Of a stretch of DNA of 36,781 bases, positions 1 to 10,102 are shown in pieces (the stretch's first letter is position 1; the number at the start of each line of letters is the position of its first letter). Source of the stretch: Botryllus schlosseri (taxonomy: Eukaryota > Chordata > Ascidiacea > Stolidobranchia > Styelidae). The position numbers were made by a program, and so were the translations under genes. Below the pieces are notes generated by a model, which saw nothing but the letters and a program-made list of their open reading frames with translations, did no database searches and was not told where the DNA came from. The stretch covers positions 1 through 36,781 of the forward strand of contig ATSW01014664.1 of assembly GCA_000444245.1 (NCBI GenBank). The letters run 5' to 3'.

Positions 1-584
1 TTGAAATAATGTAGTACAGCCGAGGGAGCGCAATATCATAAAAAATCTTTGAAAGAGGGTACTGGCGGATTAGCCTTTTATTTCTTAAAAAATGTTCAGA
101 GAAGACATAGAATCGGGATTGGAAAAAGATCTGTTCGTATGATCGGATCCAGTCCAAAATAAACTAGGCATACCGTTGAGCTGAAAACTAGGTTGCGAAA
201 ATTGAACGTTGTGAAGACTAGCCTCTCTATCAACCAACACTTATTTCGGTAAACATTATTTACCTGACACGTGGGATGTGGTTATGCATAAATGCGCCAA
301 CCGTGTATGACATGTGTCATTGCCATAAGTAGACAGTCGTGGATTTTAAATGCAAATTTCACTATTCGTCAATTCATCAGTAATATCACTCAATATCCTC
401 GAGCAATTACGCTATGGCCGCCAGAACAGGACCGAATGCATAAGCATTGTTGCTTTAAAATGTTGACGCATACCAGCATATTGACGGGCGTTAGTTTACG
501 GGTGGAAGTACATTTATGTATTGATTCATTTACTATGTATATGTGGCGAATAGGCTACCTATATCACTCGAGAATGCGATAATT
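1..584. other. no recognisable feature
   Basis: I see no gene, RNA or repeat here. Short open frames on both strands lack family resemblance. The stretch lies just downstream of the candidate minus-strand exons ending at 585, so it may hold that gene's 3' untranslated region. Confidence 0.4.
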
Positions 585-1294
585 TTAAATTTTAAAATGT
601 ATGTGAATGGAATAGTCATATTGATCCATGGACTTCAATAAACAGTTAACGAAGATTCCCTTCACCAATTTGGCGCATATCACTGCGGCTTTTTTGTTAC
701 GCATGACCAGCTGTTGGGAACGCGATATCCCATAGCAAAACTCAGGTACCTTAATATATGTAAAATATATAATCGGCGGGCTTGTCTCACCTGTGGCATC
801 CTCCTAAAACAAAATCACAGATATATTAAATATTAATTTCCTTAGCAGAAAATTAGGTGCAATTTAAAAAAAAACCTTCTCTGCAGAATACGGAGGCATT
901 TAACTCCAACTTCAAAATTAATCAATAAATTTATAAAAAGGCCTCTTAAAATACGGATCACAGAGGGTTTCATGGCAGGGTCAATGTTGAAAGTACAGAT
1001 ATAGACTATAAAAATGCATTGTTCTGTTTATAAGATTTGTCCATATTTTTTACTTATGTCAATATTATACCTTATTTTTAATGCTCACCTGCATGGTCAT
1101 AATAGCCGGAGGAAATCTGGGCCAAAGTGATGACTGATAACATTTCTTAGTAATCAGGTAGCTGCTCAACCATAGATCACAACAGATGGCAATGGAGAGG
1201 CCATTTTTAGGATTGGGCGATACGGATTTTATCGACGACGACGGCAATCCTAGTTGCGCAGTTCCTTCTAATAATTTATTGCAGTAGGTCCAAG
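585..1294 (-). CDS. candidate 3' end of an unidentified gene, two exons
   Basis: Two minus-strand segments look spliced. The upstream one (1294-1089, 206 nt) follows an acceptor ending TTTTCGGTGTTAG, enters in phase 1, encodes 68 full codons including NPKNGLSIAICCDLWLSSYL, and ends ATGCAG before a strong GTGAGC donor, in phase 0. After a 285-bp intron an acceptor ending TTTGTTTTAG opens a phase-0 frame (803-585) of 72 codons and a TAA, starting EDATGETSPPIIYFTYIK. A second strong donor (CCACAG/GTGAGA) lies 13 nt into this exon, so a micro-exon is an alternative. I recognise no family. Upstream exons would have to lie beyond the hAT element at 1366-1970. The matching phases and good splice signals support it, but two short exons can arise by chance. 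Confidence 0.35.
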
Positions 1295-1365
1295 CTAACA
1301 CCGAAAAGTGTTAATGAGAAATATTAATATGAAATTGTTGGCTATGTCAATGTGACACTATAGAT

Positions 1366-1970
1366 CAGGGGTCGCCAACACGCGGCCCGCGAGGTCATAT
1401 TTTGCGGCCCGCGACTTGATTTGAGATTTCGGAAGAAAGCAAAAAAACGATATTGAAATGCTGAAATTGACTACAGTTTCAACATATTGTTGTCGTTGTA
1501 TCAAAATAAGCTATTCTCATATGCCCAACATCACTATTCGCCACTAGCTAAAACGGCTTTGGCGATGGCAACAGCGTCTCATCCAGGGCTGTGGAGTCGG
1601 AGTCGGTGCGTTTAAAGACTCAGGAGTCGGAGTTGGAGTCGGTATATTGAAAATGTGTGGAGTGGGAGTCGGAGATGGAGTCGGTATAATGAAAATTTCT
1701 GAAGTCTGAGTGGCAGTTAGAGTCGGTGGTAAAATCTACCGACTCCACACCCGTATTCCATCGATGGAGAATAATCAGCTGATATGATTGGGCTGGGCAT
1801 ATTGCCTTTACGTGCAATGGCCCAATCATTGAAAAGACCGAGACGCTTAGAAAACGGCAAAGGGCAGTAGGCTCTTAAACTGGGGGCGCCCCTCTTGTGC
1901 GGGCGGTGGAGCTGAAGTCAACTGAAATTTGAAATGTGGCCCGCGATCCGTTTTGAGTTGGCGACCCCTG
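1366..1970. mobile_element. non-autonomous hAT element
   Basis: The ends are inverted repeats, CAGGGGTCGCCAAC on the left and its complement on the right, each followed by GC-rich GGCCCGCG blocks as in many hAT families. The flanks are CTATAGAT and CCATGGAT, 6 of 8 matching, consistent with a decayed 8-bp target duplication. It has no transposase frame and carries a second small element inside. Confidence 0.8.
1584..1752. mobile_element. small GGAGTCGG-type hAT-like element nested in the one above
   Basis: It begins CAGGGCTGTGGAGTCGG and ends with the complement (CCGACTCCACACCCG). The inside is a run of GGAGTCGGAGT-like units at roughly 40-50 bp spacing. This end sequence is typical of a widespread short hAT-like family. 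The flanks match only loosely (GTCTCATC and ATTCCATC). Confidence 0.6.
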
Positions 1971-1972
1971 CC

Positions 1973-2054
1973 ATGGATCCTTATTCCAAACTCGCCAACC
2001 TCAGAAAAATGGCAATGAATCAAAATTATCTCGACGAATTTAAGGCATTCGATG
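1973..2054 (+). CDS. candidate first coding exon, unidentified
   Basis: An ATG immediately right of the hAT element opens 27 codons (MDPYSKLANLRKMAMNQNYL then DEFKAFD) followed by a G/GTAAAG donor in phase 1. A downstream segment, 2556-2594, has an acceptor (TTTTTGTGCAAG) and a strong donor (ACGA/GTGAGT) and can be read 1-in/1-out, so it could follow. The residues look protein-like but match no family I know. The ATG lies in the right-hand target duplication of the element, so any promoter would now be separated from it. Confidence 0.2.
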
Positions 2055-2853
2055 GTAAAGAATTTCAACCATTCACATTAACAAAACGGAGTTTATTTTA
2101 AAATGCAACTGATATTCATCAGATTCCGAGTCAATAATATTTCGTTATTTCTGACTGATAACAGACACACTACATTTAGCAGCTACTGAGGTATATTGGT
2201 CAAGGTTATCAAGGGGAATTTATCAAATCGTCGATCCTTGCTAGGTTGGGACTCAGATTATGTTTGCGGCTAGGCCTTGGTGACGCTGATGATGATTGAC
2301 ATTGTCCATGAACATGGCCACTTGCCCTGTCATCAGAACAATTGGATAGGAAATCGAAACAACCATAATTGAAATTCACTATGGTTCACAATGAGTATGA
2401 TATATTGAGGGGCAAAACGCGATTGGTATGTCGCTCATCCATCTATCTCGCTGACTACAAATACATGTTCCCCGCTCTTGATATAGTATCATCCAAGTAA
2501 GTATTGCAATGAGTTGAACTCACCATCGTCACCATCGTGAGCGTTTTTGTGCAAGTTTCCGATCTATCATCCGGATCTGCAGAATATGATACGAGTGAGT
2601 GTAACAGGATATAATTGCACATCGGCAAGATTATGGTTTGCCGGTGACTCGCATTTCGTAAAAACAAAATTTTTGATCAATGTTGGGTACTGTGCGGCTG
2701 CTTTGAGCCTACAAAGGACTGGAGTCACAGTAAATAAAAATATGTGTTTATGTCGACGGGTTCCGCATTTTGCTTAGCGTTGTCATAAAGTTGTCGATTA
2801 TCAGAATATATTATATGGGTGAGAACTTCATACTACCCTGGACGGGTTCCAAT
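2055..2853. other. no clear feature
   Basis: Apart from a possible 39-nt exon at 2556-2594, nothing convincing is seen. On the minus strand the same stretch also shows an acceptor-open-donor pattern, which shows how easily such patterns arise here. Confidence 0.3.
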
Positions 2854-3229
2854 TAGGGTTGCACTTCAAACAAAATCAATTTAAAACAAACATGTTTAAA
2901 ACAAGGCCCTAAAACATGTTTTTTTAAAGCCATGACGTCCCGAATATTCAATTGTGACGTCACAGTGGAATGACATTGACAATTGAAAATAGGGTAAAGA
3001 TAGCTCATTTGACGAAATATCTGTACTAATAATGTCGAACCGACTATTTTTAGGGTTCCAACCATCCCATATCGATATGTCGGGTGGTAATTGTCCGTAG
3101 GCTCATACGACATGTTTTTTGGAAAGTATTTACACAATTATGGCATAGTTTTACAACTTAAAAAAACACAATTCTGTTTTTTTAAAAAGGCCTTTTTTGA
3201 AAACACTGTTTGTTTTAAATGCGACCCTA
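2854..3229. mobile_element. non-autonomous hAT element, 376 bp
   Basis: A perfect 8-bp target duplication, GTTCCAAT (2846-2853 and 3230-3237), flanks inverted ends TAGGGTTGCA and TGCGACCCTA. The inner arms are rich in AAACA/TTTTT tracts that also pair. It has no transposase. Confidence 0.88.
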
Positions 3230-3287
3230 GTTCCAATGTATCATATACAAACGGAGCTAGTTGTTCTTGGGTAATAATAAATCTTAA

Positions 3288-3856
3288 CCCTAGATCACTA
3301 AGACTTGAACCGTTACACGAATGGCGAGGTGGGGTCAATTTGACCCTACAAGGTAATATGCTTTTTTCCTTACTAATTGCGCTATACAGCTGTCTAATAA
3401 CTTCCTGCAGGACGTTATAACGATGAATCTCCCTTTTTTAAAAACCGTACTGTCTACCCATTTCATAGTTTCCCCATAGGCGTAACACCATTACACGAAT
3501 GGCGAGGTGGGGTCAAACCGACCCCATCATATCTGAACGCTTGTCGTGTTGCCTCGTTGACTCCACGTGACATAAACAATGCGAAAGTGCCATAAATAGT
3601 CGGAATCGATCCGATTTCACTGAGGAGAAAAATACTTAGTCTGCCCACTATACTTTCAGAATCTGACCCACGCTCAATCAATAGCTCATAGCGGCGAGGT
3701 ATTAGCGGTAATCAGTTAATGCTTTATTACGACTGATAGTATATATAGCAATTTAGTATTACATGGCTGGCAAGAACAATCCGACCGCACAAGAAAATAT
3801 GGCTCACATATTTGTTCATCTGGGGTCAAATTGACCCCTACCTTAGTGATCTAGGG
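3288..3856. mobile_element. non-autonomous piggyBac-type element
   Basis: The element has perfect 15-bp inverted ends, CCCTAGATCACTAAG, directly flanked by TTAA (3284-3287 and 3857-3860). TTAA flanks and a CCC start are the piggyBac hallmark. Inside are two direct copies of a GAATGGCGAGGTGGGGTCAA unit (about 3309 and 3486) and a further GGGGTCAAATTGACCCC palindrome near the right end. No transposase is present. Confidence 0.92.
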
Positions 3857-4120
3857 TTAATGTACAGCATTACTTGTTAAACGTGTACGCATGATTTTTG
3901 CTACTATGGGGAAACAAAAGAATGTAGGTAATACAACCAATACTGACCTTCCAAGCAGAAACCTCCAGCAGTAAATGCGGTGACGATCGTGTATAGGCGC
4001 AGCATCGACAACATCGCCATCGTCGTTCGTTTGCAATGTCTCACTTCTATATTGGTTGCTGATATATATGATATACCAATGCAGAATGGCACAGATTAAA
4101 CAAGTATCTAGTCAAATATT
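3857..4120. other. short spacer
   Basis: Nothing is recognised between the piggyBac-type element and the foldback element. Confidence 0.4.
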
Positions 4121-4794
4121 TTTCAATACAATATCCATTGTATAATAATATTTATTAACTCGAAGACTTTTCGGGCGCCTCTTTTCAAGAGTTAACGGCA
4201 CACTAAAGTGATTTAATCAGATTTAAAAGCCATACCAAAAAGGCAAAGTATGACGCAACAATCAAAATCACAAACCATGAAATTCGCATTGTACCAATGG
4301 CAACAATAACAAACTATGAAGTATACGGACATACGGTACATACGGTCATTAGGGCTGTTCAAAAATAACTTTTTTTCACGATTTAAGTCGGTCACCTCCT
4401 AAATCGTCAGGTTACTCTAAAAAACGCTGCACACCAAATTTGGTTCAATTCTAACAAGTATAGGGCTCCGCAGATCCAATTGAAATATTTAATTTAAACA
4501 GGAAAATAAAAAATAAAAATTTTCAAATTTTTTTGTCAGCCCCATGAAATTGTTGAGCTGTCTTCAGAGACCATGCAAAACAAATTTGACTCAATTCCAA
4601 CTAGTAGAAGCAGAGTTATTGGAGTTTTTCGTTGATAATCCTCGGATTATCCACCAATCAAGGATACTTTGCCTTTTTGGTTTTGCTTTTAAATCTGTTT
4701 AAATCCCTTTAGTGTGCCTTTAACTCTTAAAAAGAGGCACCCGAAAAGTTTTCGGGTTAATAAATATTATTATAGAATGGATATTGTATTGAAA
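4121..4794. mobile_element. foldback element with about 130-bp inverted ends
   Basis: Positions 4121-4254 and 4661-4794 are near-perfect inverted copies, both starting TTTCAATACAATATCC outward and including the AAGAGTTAA and GGCACACTAAAG blocks. The loop of about 400 bp has no coding sequence. The target duplication is unclear, so the superfamily is open; a Tc/mariner- or hAT-derived MITE is possible. Confidence 0.85.
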
Positions 4795-6411
4795 GCTATA
4801 TTCAAGCTCTGTACCACGAACCAGCTATTTAAGTTAAATATTTAATTAGTATAGACTTATGGCGTTGTGAACTTGTATATATAAATATTTAAATGATGGC
4901 TAGTTTATAAATGAGGGTAGTTTGGACTCTGGATGCAGTGAGAATCTAGTTTGAACTTCTATTTTCCATGATAGTACTGACGTAGAAGAAGAAGCCACGG
5001 AATGACACTGATAGCAACTGAGACACAACACGCGCCATGCTTTTATGCGTGGCATGTAAATATATGCAACGTTTCAAACCTGGTATTTCATACATCTATC
5101 TGTATTTAAACATACAGGTCGAACGTCTGATTGGCATGTGGCTCCTCCGCGCGTCCATCAAGAAGCCAATCAGGGCATGAAGCCAGGTTAGTATACACTA
5201 TATTAACTGTGTTTCTACAGAGATTCTGAGTTAGGTTACTGGTAAAAGCGGACTTTTACCTTCACGGCCTTCTTACTAAATATTCCGGATAGGCTCAGAA
5301 ATGCGCACTGCACAGTCTATATATACTTTATGCCATACAAGAGCATCTGCAACTGGTCCCGTCAAGTGTAACTCTTAATAGAATGCTTTCGACTGTCATA
5401 TGCCATTTCAATATGGGTAACCCGTAACGAGGAAGTTTGAGCGAAGCTTTGTGTCAGCAATACACTCAGTCGTATGCCGAATAAACATTACGCAACCATA
5501 TTTAGAATTTGAATGTTTCGGGAAGTGGATGGTAGAATCGACTACGTCACGCCTGTTAACACCTCTTAACGCAAATGCAAATGCATTTGTATCGTTTGGA
5601 ATCAATTTCCGTATTCTTCTGTGTTGATAAATGAACTTCGGAGAGCAATGAGCCAGATGATACAAAACTTAACATGCATTGGATAATATGATTCCATGGA
5701 TTTGTAACCAATCCACATAGCTAGAAAAACTATCGAGTTATCCACACCAGTCTGTTTGGGGGGTTGTAGATATAAATCCCGGCACCAATAACAGACATTG
5801 GTGAGCGTGGTTCCGAATTAGTCCATAAGTGGTCACACTAAAAGTGATATTGCTTTGCGGTCAATATTTACTGTCTGTTGATTTTGAGAAAAACATTCGA
5901 ATTAAGAAAATAGAATATTACAGCGGATACGAATTTCCAATATTTAAATTTCTGTAGAATATGCAGCAATACGACGAGTCTGCAATTTTGCTTGAACCAT
6001 TGAAAGTTTCGAAGTCGTGAAAACCCGAAAGTTTACGAATGTTAACTGTGAACGTGTGTTTTCAAGTTTGCGTTCCGACGTTGCGATGATTCTTGCATTT
6101 TAGAGATTCGTGCTTTCAAACCGGCGCTGAGGCTTTCCTCACGATATGAAACATTACGAATATGATAATTAAATGTACACAGGAAATTTGATGCCAACTT
6201 CTTCGATGTATGTATATTGATCTCGTGTATGCATATAGCTTCGTCATTATCGCCTTTCACAGAGGTCGAACGTGATTTGGGAGGTAGAATTACACTTAGG
6301 GGTTGATTGTAGGCTATCAAGTCCGAGCAAAGGCTGAGAAGCAATGAAGCCTTTTTCACAATTGCGCGCATCGAAACTAATATCTGAGAAAGCCTTTGAA
6401 AAATATTTCGC
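4795..6411. other. unannotated stretch
   Basis: No gene is recognised. An 8-bp perfect hairpin (GGTAAAAG, loop CGGA) lies at 5241-5260. Two minus-strand open frames, 5408-5665 and 6042-6440, lack family resemblance; the second runs into a SINE tail, so it is not treated as a gene. Confidence 0.4.
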
Positions 6412-6642
6412 TCCTTATTTTTGTTGTTCGTGGTATTCATGGTGTCTGTCGACTACCATGGTCATTCAGACCAGGCTAATTCATTTTAATTTTATTCCGC
6501 AACTGTCGACTTGTAGTACGGCTGATTTCGAGACTTTTGTAAGACACTGCCTACAAGGACGAGATGGCGAGGAGGAGCCTAGATAAACCTCCTACACTTA
6601 GGTAGGAATTCTGGAGTCGATCTCGGTCGGATTTATAACCGA
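6412..6642 (-). mobile_element. tRNA-SINE copy, 5'-truncated
   Basis: Read on the minus strand this matches the body and tail of the SINE at 18623-18877: the CGACCGAGRTCGACT block, the CTCCTCGCC block, GTCTTACAAAA, and the tail with GACCATGGTAGTCGACA and CACCATGAATACCAC. The tRNA-like head is missing or too diverged beyond 6642. Confidence 0.8.
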
Positions 6643-7111
6643 AGAATAATCATCGTAGTTGTTAGTGAAATGGCTGATGCACACTTGTTTCACAAACTAA
6701 AATTTAATACTAATAAACAAATTTTCAACCGCTGTCGACTGGTTCAGGTCTACTTAGTTGCTCCCAGGGTTACTGCACGGAAAAACTACTGTCTTTTGCA
6801 GGAGGTTATACCCACACCTCGCACCTATAGATTCGTTCAACCTTAATTAGATGTGATCGAACCTAAATCTCAGCATCGTCTCTCAAATCGACATAGGCCT
6901 ACATATATATAGTGCAGATTGTATGGTGGTCATGACCGTGTGTATCAATGGAATATAGTCGAATTTAATGCTCGTTGCCATGGCATCACCATGACTCATC
7001 CTTGGTCTCCGCGACCCACGTTTGGATAGTGAGTCTGGGTTTGTGAGGTACTGCCTCACAGTCTATGTCAACGACATTGTCTGGGTTTGTTTGTATTGTT
7101 TTTCGTCTATT
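6643..7111. other. no clear feature
   Basis: I see no coding signal or repeat that I can place. Confidence 0.35.
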
Positions 7112-7571
7112 TAAACCAGACCCACAACGCAGTTCTATATAAACCTACATCATACATATGGTTCATAAAGTATCATTTCAAATCCTCGGTTATTTTGCCT
7201 CGTACCTATATTTCCTGAAATATAAAACGTTTCGAAACTAAAAACAACACGTAGGCTACGATTTTTACAGCACTTTTGCGTGGGAAATAGCTATAACCGT
7301 CGGGTGATGTTGCCGCGGTATCATGGCAATAGTCATTGTAACGAGAATTGAATTAGTTTGTCATCAGTTAGTCATTTTGCGTTTGACACGAAGGTGCAAC
7401 AGTGGTGACAGCAATATGCGACGTATCGGCAGAATCTAACGTACATGTGTAAATTTGAAACTAATGCATCAGCATTTACTGAAATGTTACGAAAATCACA
7501 ACTTGTCATTTACTGTAAATTGATGGCATTATCTCCATCCCCAAGTCAGTGTCACAATTAGTCGATCAGAC
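7112..7571 (+). repeat. direct repeat, copy 1 (partner 21960-22408)
   Basis: About 450 bp are alignable by eye to 21960-22408, sharing CATGGCAATAGTCATTGTA, GTTTGACACGAAG and CCCCAAGTCAGTGTCACAA, with many substitutions and a few indels. It codes for nothing obvious. Both copies stop at the same 8-mer (GATCAGAC or GATTAGAC), where a hAT-like end begins. Confidence 0.85.
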
Positions 7572-7680
7572 CAGGTCTCGTCAACCGGGTGTATCCTACA
7601 CCCCAGGGTGTAACAAAATTTTAAAAGGGTGTACCACTCAGATGGGGTGTTCAGGGGTGTACCAGATCCGCATTAAAATG
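7572..7680 (+). mobile_element. hAT-like left end
   Basis: It begins CAGGTCTCGTCAACCGGGTG directly after GATCAGAC. The sequence then repeats GGGTGTA-type words, as in hAT ends of the form CAG-N-CTCAACC. No matching right end was found, so the extent is unknown. Confidence 0.4.
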
Positions 7681-8066
7681 GACCATTGACTAGCTATCAC
7701 AATAAATAGGCAAGCTTATGCTTCCGAACATGTTGACCTGGTGTGCAATATCCTACAATGTTCATATCAGCTGTGGGCAGCTTATGAATTACATTCCTTT
7801 TGTGATGTCATGAGCAAATGCTTCTCCTCGTGATTTAAAGTTAATAATGCACCTATTGGTCCCTTGCAGAGTGAAACAGGATGGAGTTAACGTGTATTCA
7901 GCTTGCGATATTTGTCTATGATGGTTCTCGAGGAAACCACCGCGGGAGCTCAGACTTTTTGAATTGGTGCTTACTACCAGATTTTCATAAATAGCGCGGT
8001 GTGCATAATTGCAAGGCCGTGCCAGGGGGGTCTCGGGGGTCGAATTTGAGGACTATTGTGTTAGAT
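7681..8066. other. no clear feature
   Basis: This may be the interior of the hAT-like element starting at 7572. No right end or gene is seen. Confidence 0.3.
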
Positions 8067-8115
8067 CAGGGGCGGGCAACATACGGCTGGCGGGCCGGAT
8101 CCGTCCGGCGAAGGG
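8067..8115 (+). mobile_element. hAT-like end fragment
   Basis: It begins CAGGGGCGGGCAACATACGG and continues with GGCGGGCCGGATCCG, the usual look of a hAT terminus. No partner end was found. Confidence 0.45.
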
Positions 8116-9214
8116 ATTTTAAGCTGCCCGCACAGAGTTTCCGGTCTAACATGATAATGTTCCCCGAGGTCGGAAAAAAGTGGACATGACACTACTTGTG
8201 CTGCTCGGGTCTACATATATTTGCGAGCATGAAATGGAACAGACAAATCTACGTTCCAATGTAACTGATGCTGACGTGCAGTCTTTACCAAGGATTCCTA
8301 CGTCTGGGTTTCTACGTTTGATGTGCAGCTAGAGTTCAAATAGCTTGTCGACAACTTTGATCGGCCACAAATCTTATTGACTTCAACAACTAAAGGAACC
8401 TACAACACCTGGGTTGACATCCGTTGGACTCGGACCCGCAACTTATTGGTGTTGTAGCTGTGAAACACCACACTTTCTTGCCACACATAATGCAGACAAG
8501 AATCAATACACGTAATACATGATTACAAACCAGTAAGTGCGTATATTTTACGTTGAACACATCGAGGTTCTGAGAAGCTTGCTTCGTGGCAATTGTTTGC
8601 TCATTCTAACACCTAATCAGATTGGATTGCTGCTTTCCCGATCAACGTTCGCAAAACCTTTGAATGAAGGAATTAATTCCAATTCTCAGGGATACATAAT
8701 AACATAATGTCCGATTTCGCGCTCCAATGCAAATGACTATACCGAAAATCTGGTTCCTTAATCATTGCGAGCACGGGTACGTGGCCTGCGGCAATTATGG
8801 CCTGCGACTCAACAACAACAACAACTCGATTGAGGTGATGAGAACGTGCATCGGCTCGTCTAATCACGAGAATATAAGATGCCTGGCATATTGAATAGGA
8901 AAATGTAGCATTTAGAAAATACGCTACCCAAAAGGCGGGTCGCGATCGACAGGTTGGTAAGCAATGAATTCGTTCAGAGTATTTACAATGCTCATTATTA
9001 TATTCTTTATTCACAGTAAAACTGGTAAATACACACATATTCCGGGGAGCAACCTGCCCCCAAAGGAAAATGGCGAGATTGAAGTGAAATTTTAAAATTT
9101 AAGTAATACATTCAAATTGTTATTCCTATGCAATACAATTATTACAATTATTATTTGCACAACACCGTGGCGTTTATCGCACCACGACACGAAATATTTG
9201 TAATTTCCAATCGG
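8116..9214. other. unannotated stretch
   Basis: A 121-codon minus-strand open frame (8673-9038) has no domain signature, contains a CAA microsatellite read as poly-Val, and overlaps hAT-like GC-rich debris near 8930. I do not call it a gene. Nothing else is recognised. Confidence 0.35.
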
Positions 9215-9460
9215 TCTTTCATTTTCGTAGTCTTGGGGCGACTTTTATTATCTCCTCTCTTTATTTTCTCGCATCCATGCGTCCCCGTCGTGGTTTCTGC
9301 TGCCGACTGGTAGCACGGCTCACTTTCAGTCTGGCCTTTTCGATGCACTACCGCAGTAGTGAGATCGGCGATTAGCTGCCCATAGAAAACTCCTCCACAG
9401 AGAAGATGGTCAGGACAGGGATTTGAACTGCAGTGTTAACCAACTGCGCCACTCCCTTCC
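9215..9460 (-). mobile_element. diverged tRNA-derived SINE copy
   Basis: On the minus strand, 9460-9419 reads as a tRNA-like head: an A-box-like TGGCGCAGTTGGTTAACACTG and a B-box-like GTTCAAATCC. Near 9300 it shares AGCCGTGCTACCAGTCGGCAG with the SINE at 18623-18877. The rest is poorly alignable, so it is an old copy or a related family. Confidence 0.6.
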
Positions 9461-10029
9461 TAGAGTATTTACTATATGTCGGTTATTGTATTGCTGACAC
9501 AAAAATGTTTTATTTTAGTATTTTCCATCGAGCGTTTGATCCATTACTTCAATTCCGTGTTAGTTCCTCGGATGACGAATGTGACGTTTTGATTTATCAC
9601 CTGGCCTGACTGATAATAATATATACCACATGAATTCGCTTGAAGAGGACCAAAAATTCATTTTTTTCGCGATCTCAGTACATGTCGTGCGTGTGATAAT
9701 ACATGAAATAGCAAACTACAAATTCCGATATATTTCAGACGTTCATTATCTGTTTTTTTTGCTACATAAGGAAAATCAGTGTAGCAATCAGTGTCAACCT
9801 GGAAGTAGCCTACTCTGCTGCCTAAAGTAACGCAGTGGGCTCGAGATAACAACTCTGCTGTATTTTTGATTCACGGCACGAAACTCACTTCCGTAAACAG
9901 TAAAATTCGTACAATATCTGAACATGATTATTCCCAACTCGTGACCACGCGAAGTTTGCGGGCTAGTTCGAAATTTAACTTCCTCTTTCTACATGTTTTG
10001 GTAACAGTAACTTTTCACAAAGCGACAGG
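9461..10029. other. upstream region of the first pentraxin gene
   Basis: This non-coding stretch leads into the pentraxin start codon. No canonical TATA box at a sensible distance is obvious. A possible untranslated splice acceptor (TTTTGGTAACAG) lies about 30 bp before the ATG. Confidence 0.3.
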
Positions 10030-10102
10030 ATGGACACTGTTTCATTGCTCTTCGCGTTATTGAAATTGACTGCATTGGTTATGGCGGTTACAAGTTCATC
10101 TG
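10030..10102 (+). CDS. pentraxin exon 1: signal peptide
   Basis: ATG opens MDTVSLLFALLKLTALVMAV then TSSS, a typical n-h-c signal peptide with a Leu-rich core at residues 5-18. It ends CATCTG before a textbook GTGAGT donor in phase 1, the same phase as the acceptor of the pentraxin-domain exon 6.4 kb downstream. It could therefore also splice to that exon, or to exon 4, directly. Confidence 0.68.

Noticed and set aside
2521-2573. minus-strand exon with acceptor and GTGAGT donor
   Set aside because: It overlaps an equally good plus-strand candidate, and its phase does not join the other minus-strand exons.
6042-6440. 132-codon minus-strand frame as a gene
   Set aside because: Its 5' part is SINE tail, and there is no domain or splice support.
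8673-9038. 121-codon minus-strand frame as a gene
   Set aside because: It includes a microsatellite read as Val repeats and transposon-like GC-rich sequence. No family resemblance.
9419-9460. functional tRNA gene
   Set aside because: Only A- and B-box-like words on the minus strand with a SINE body attached; no acceptor-stem pairing was seen.
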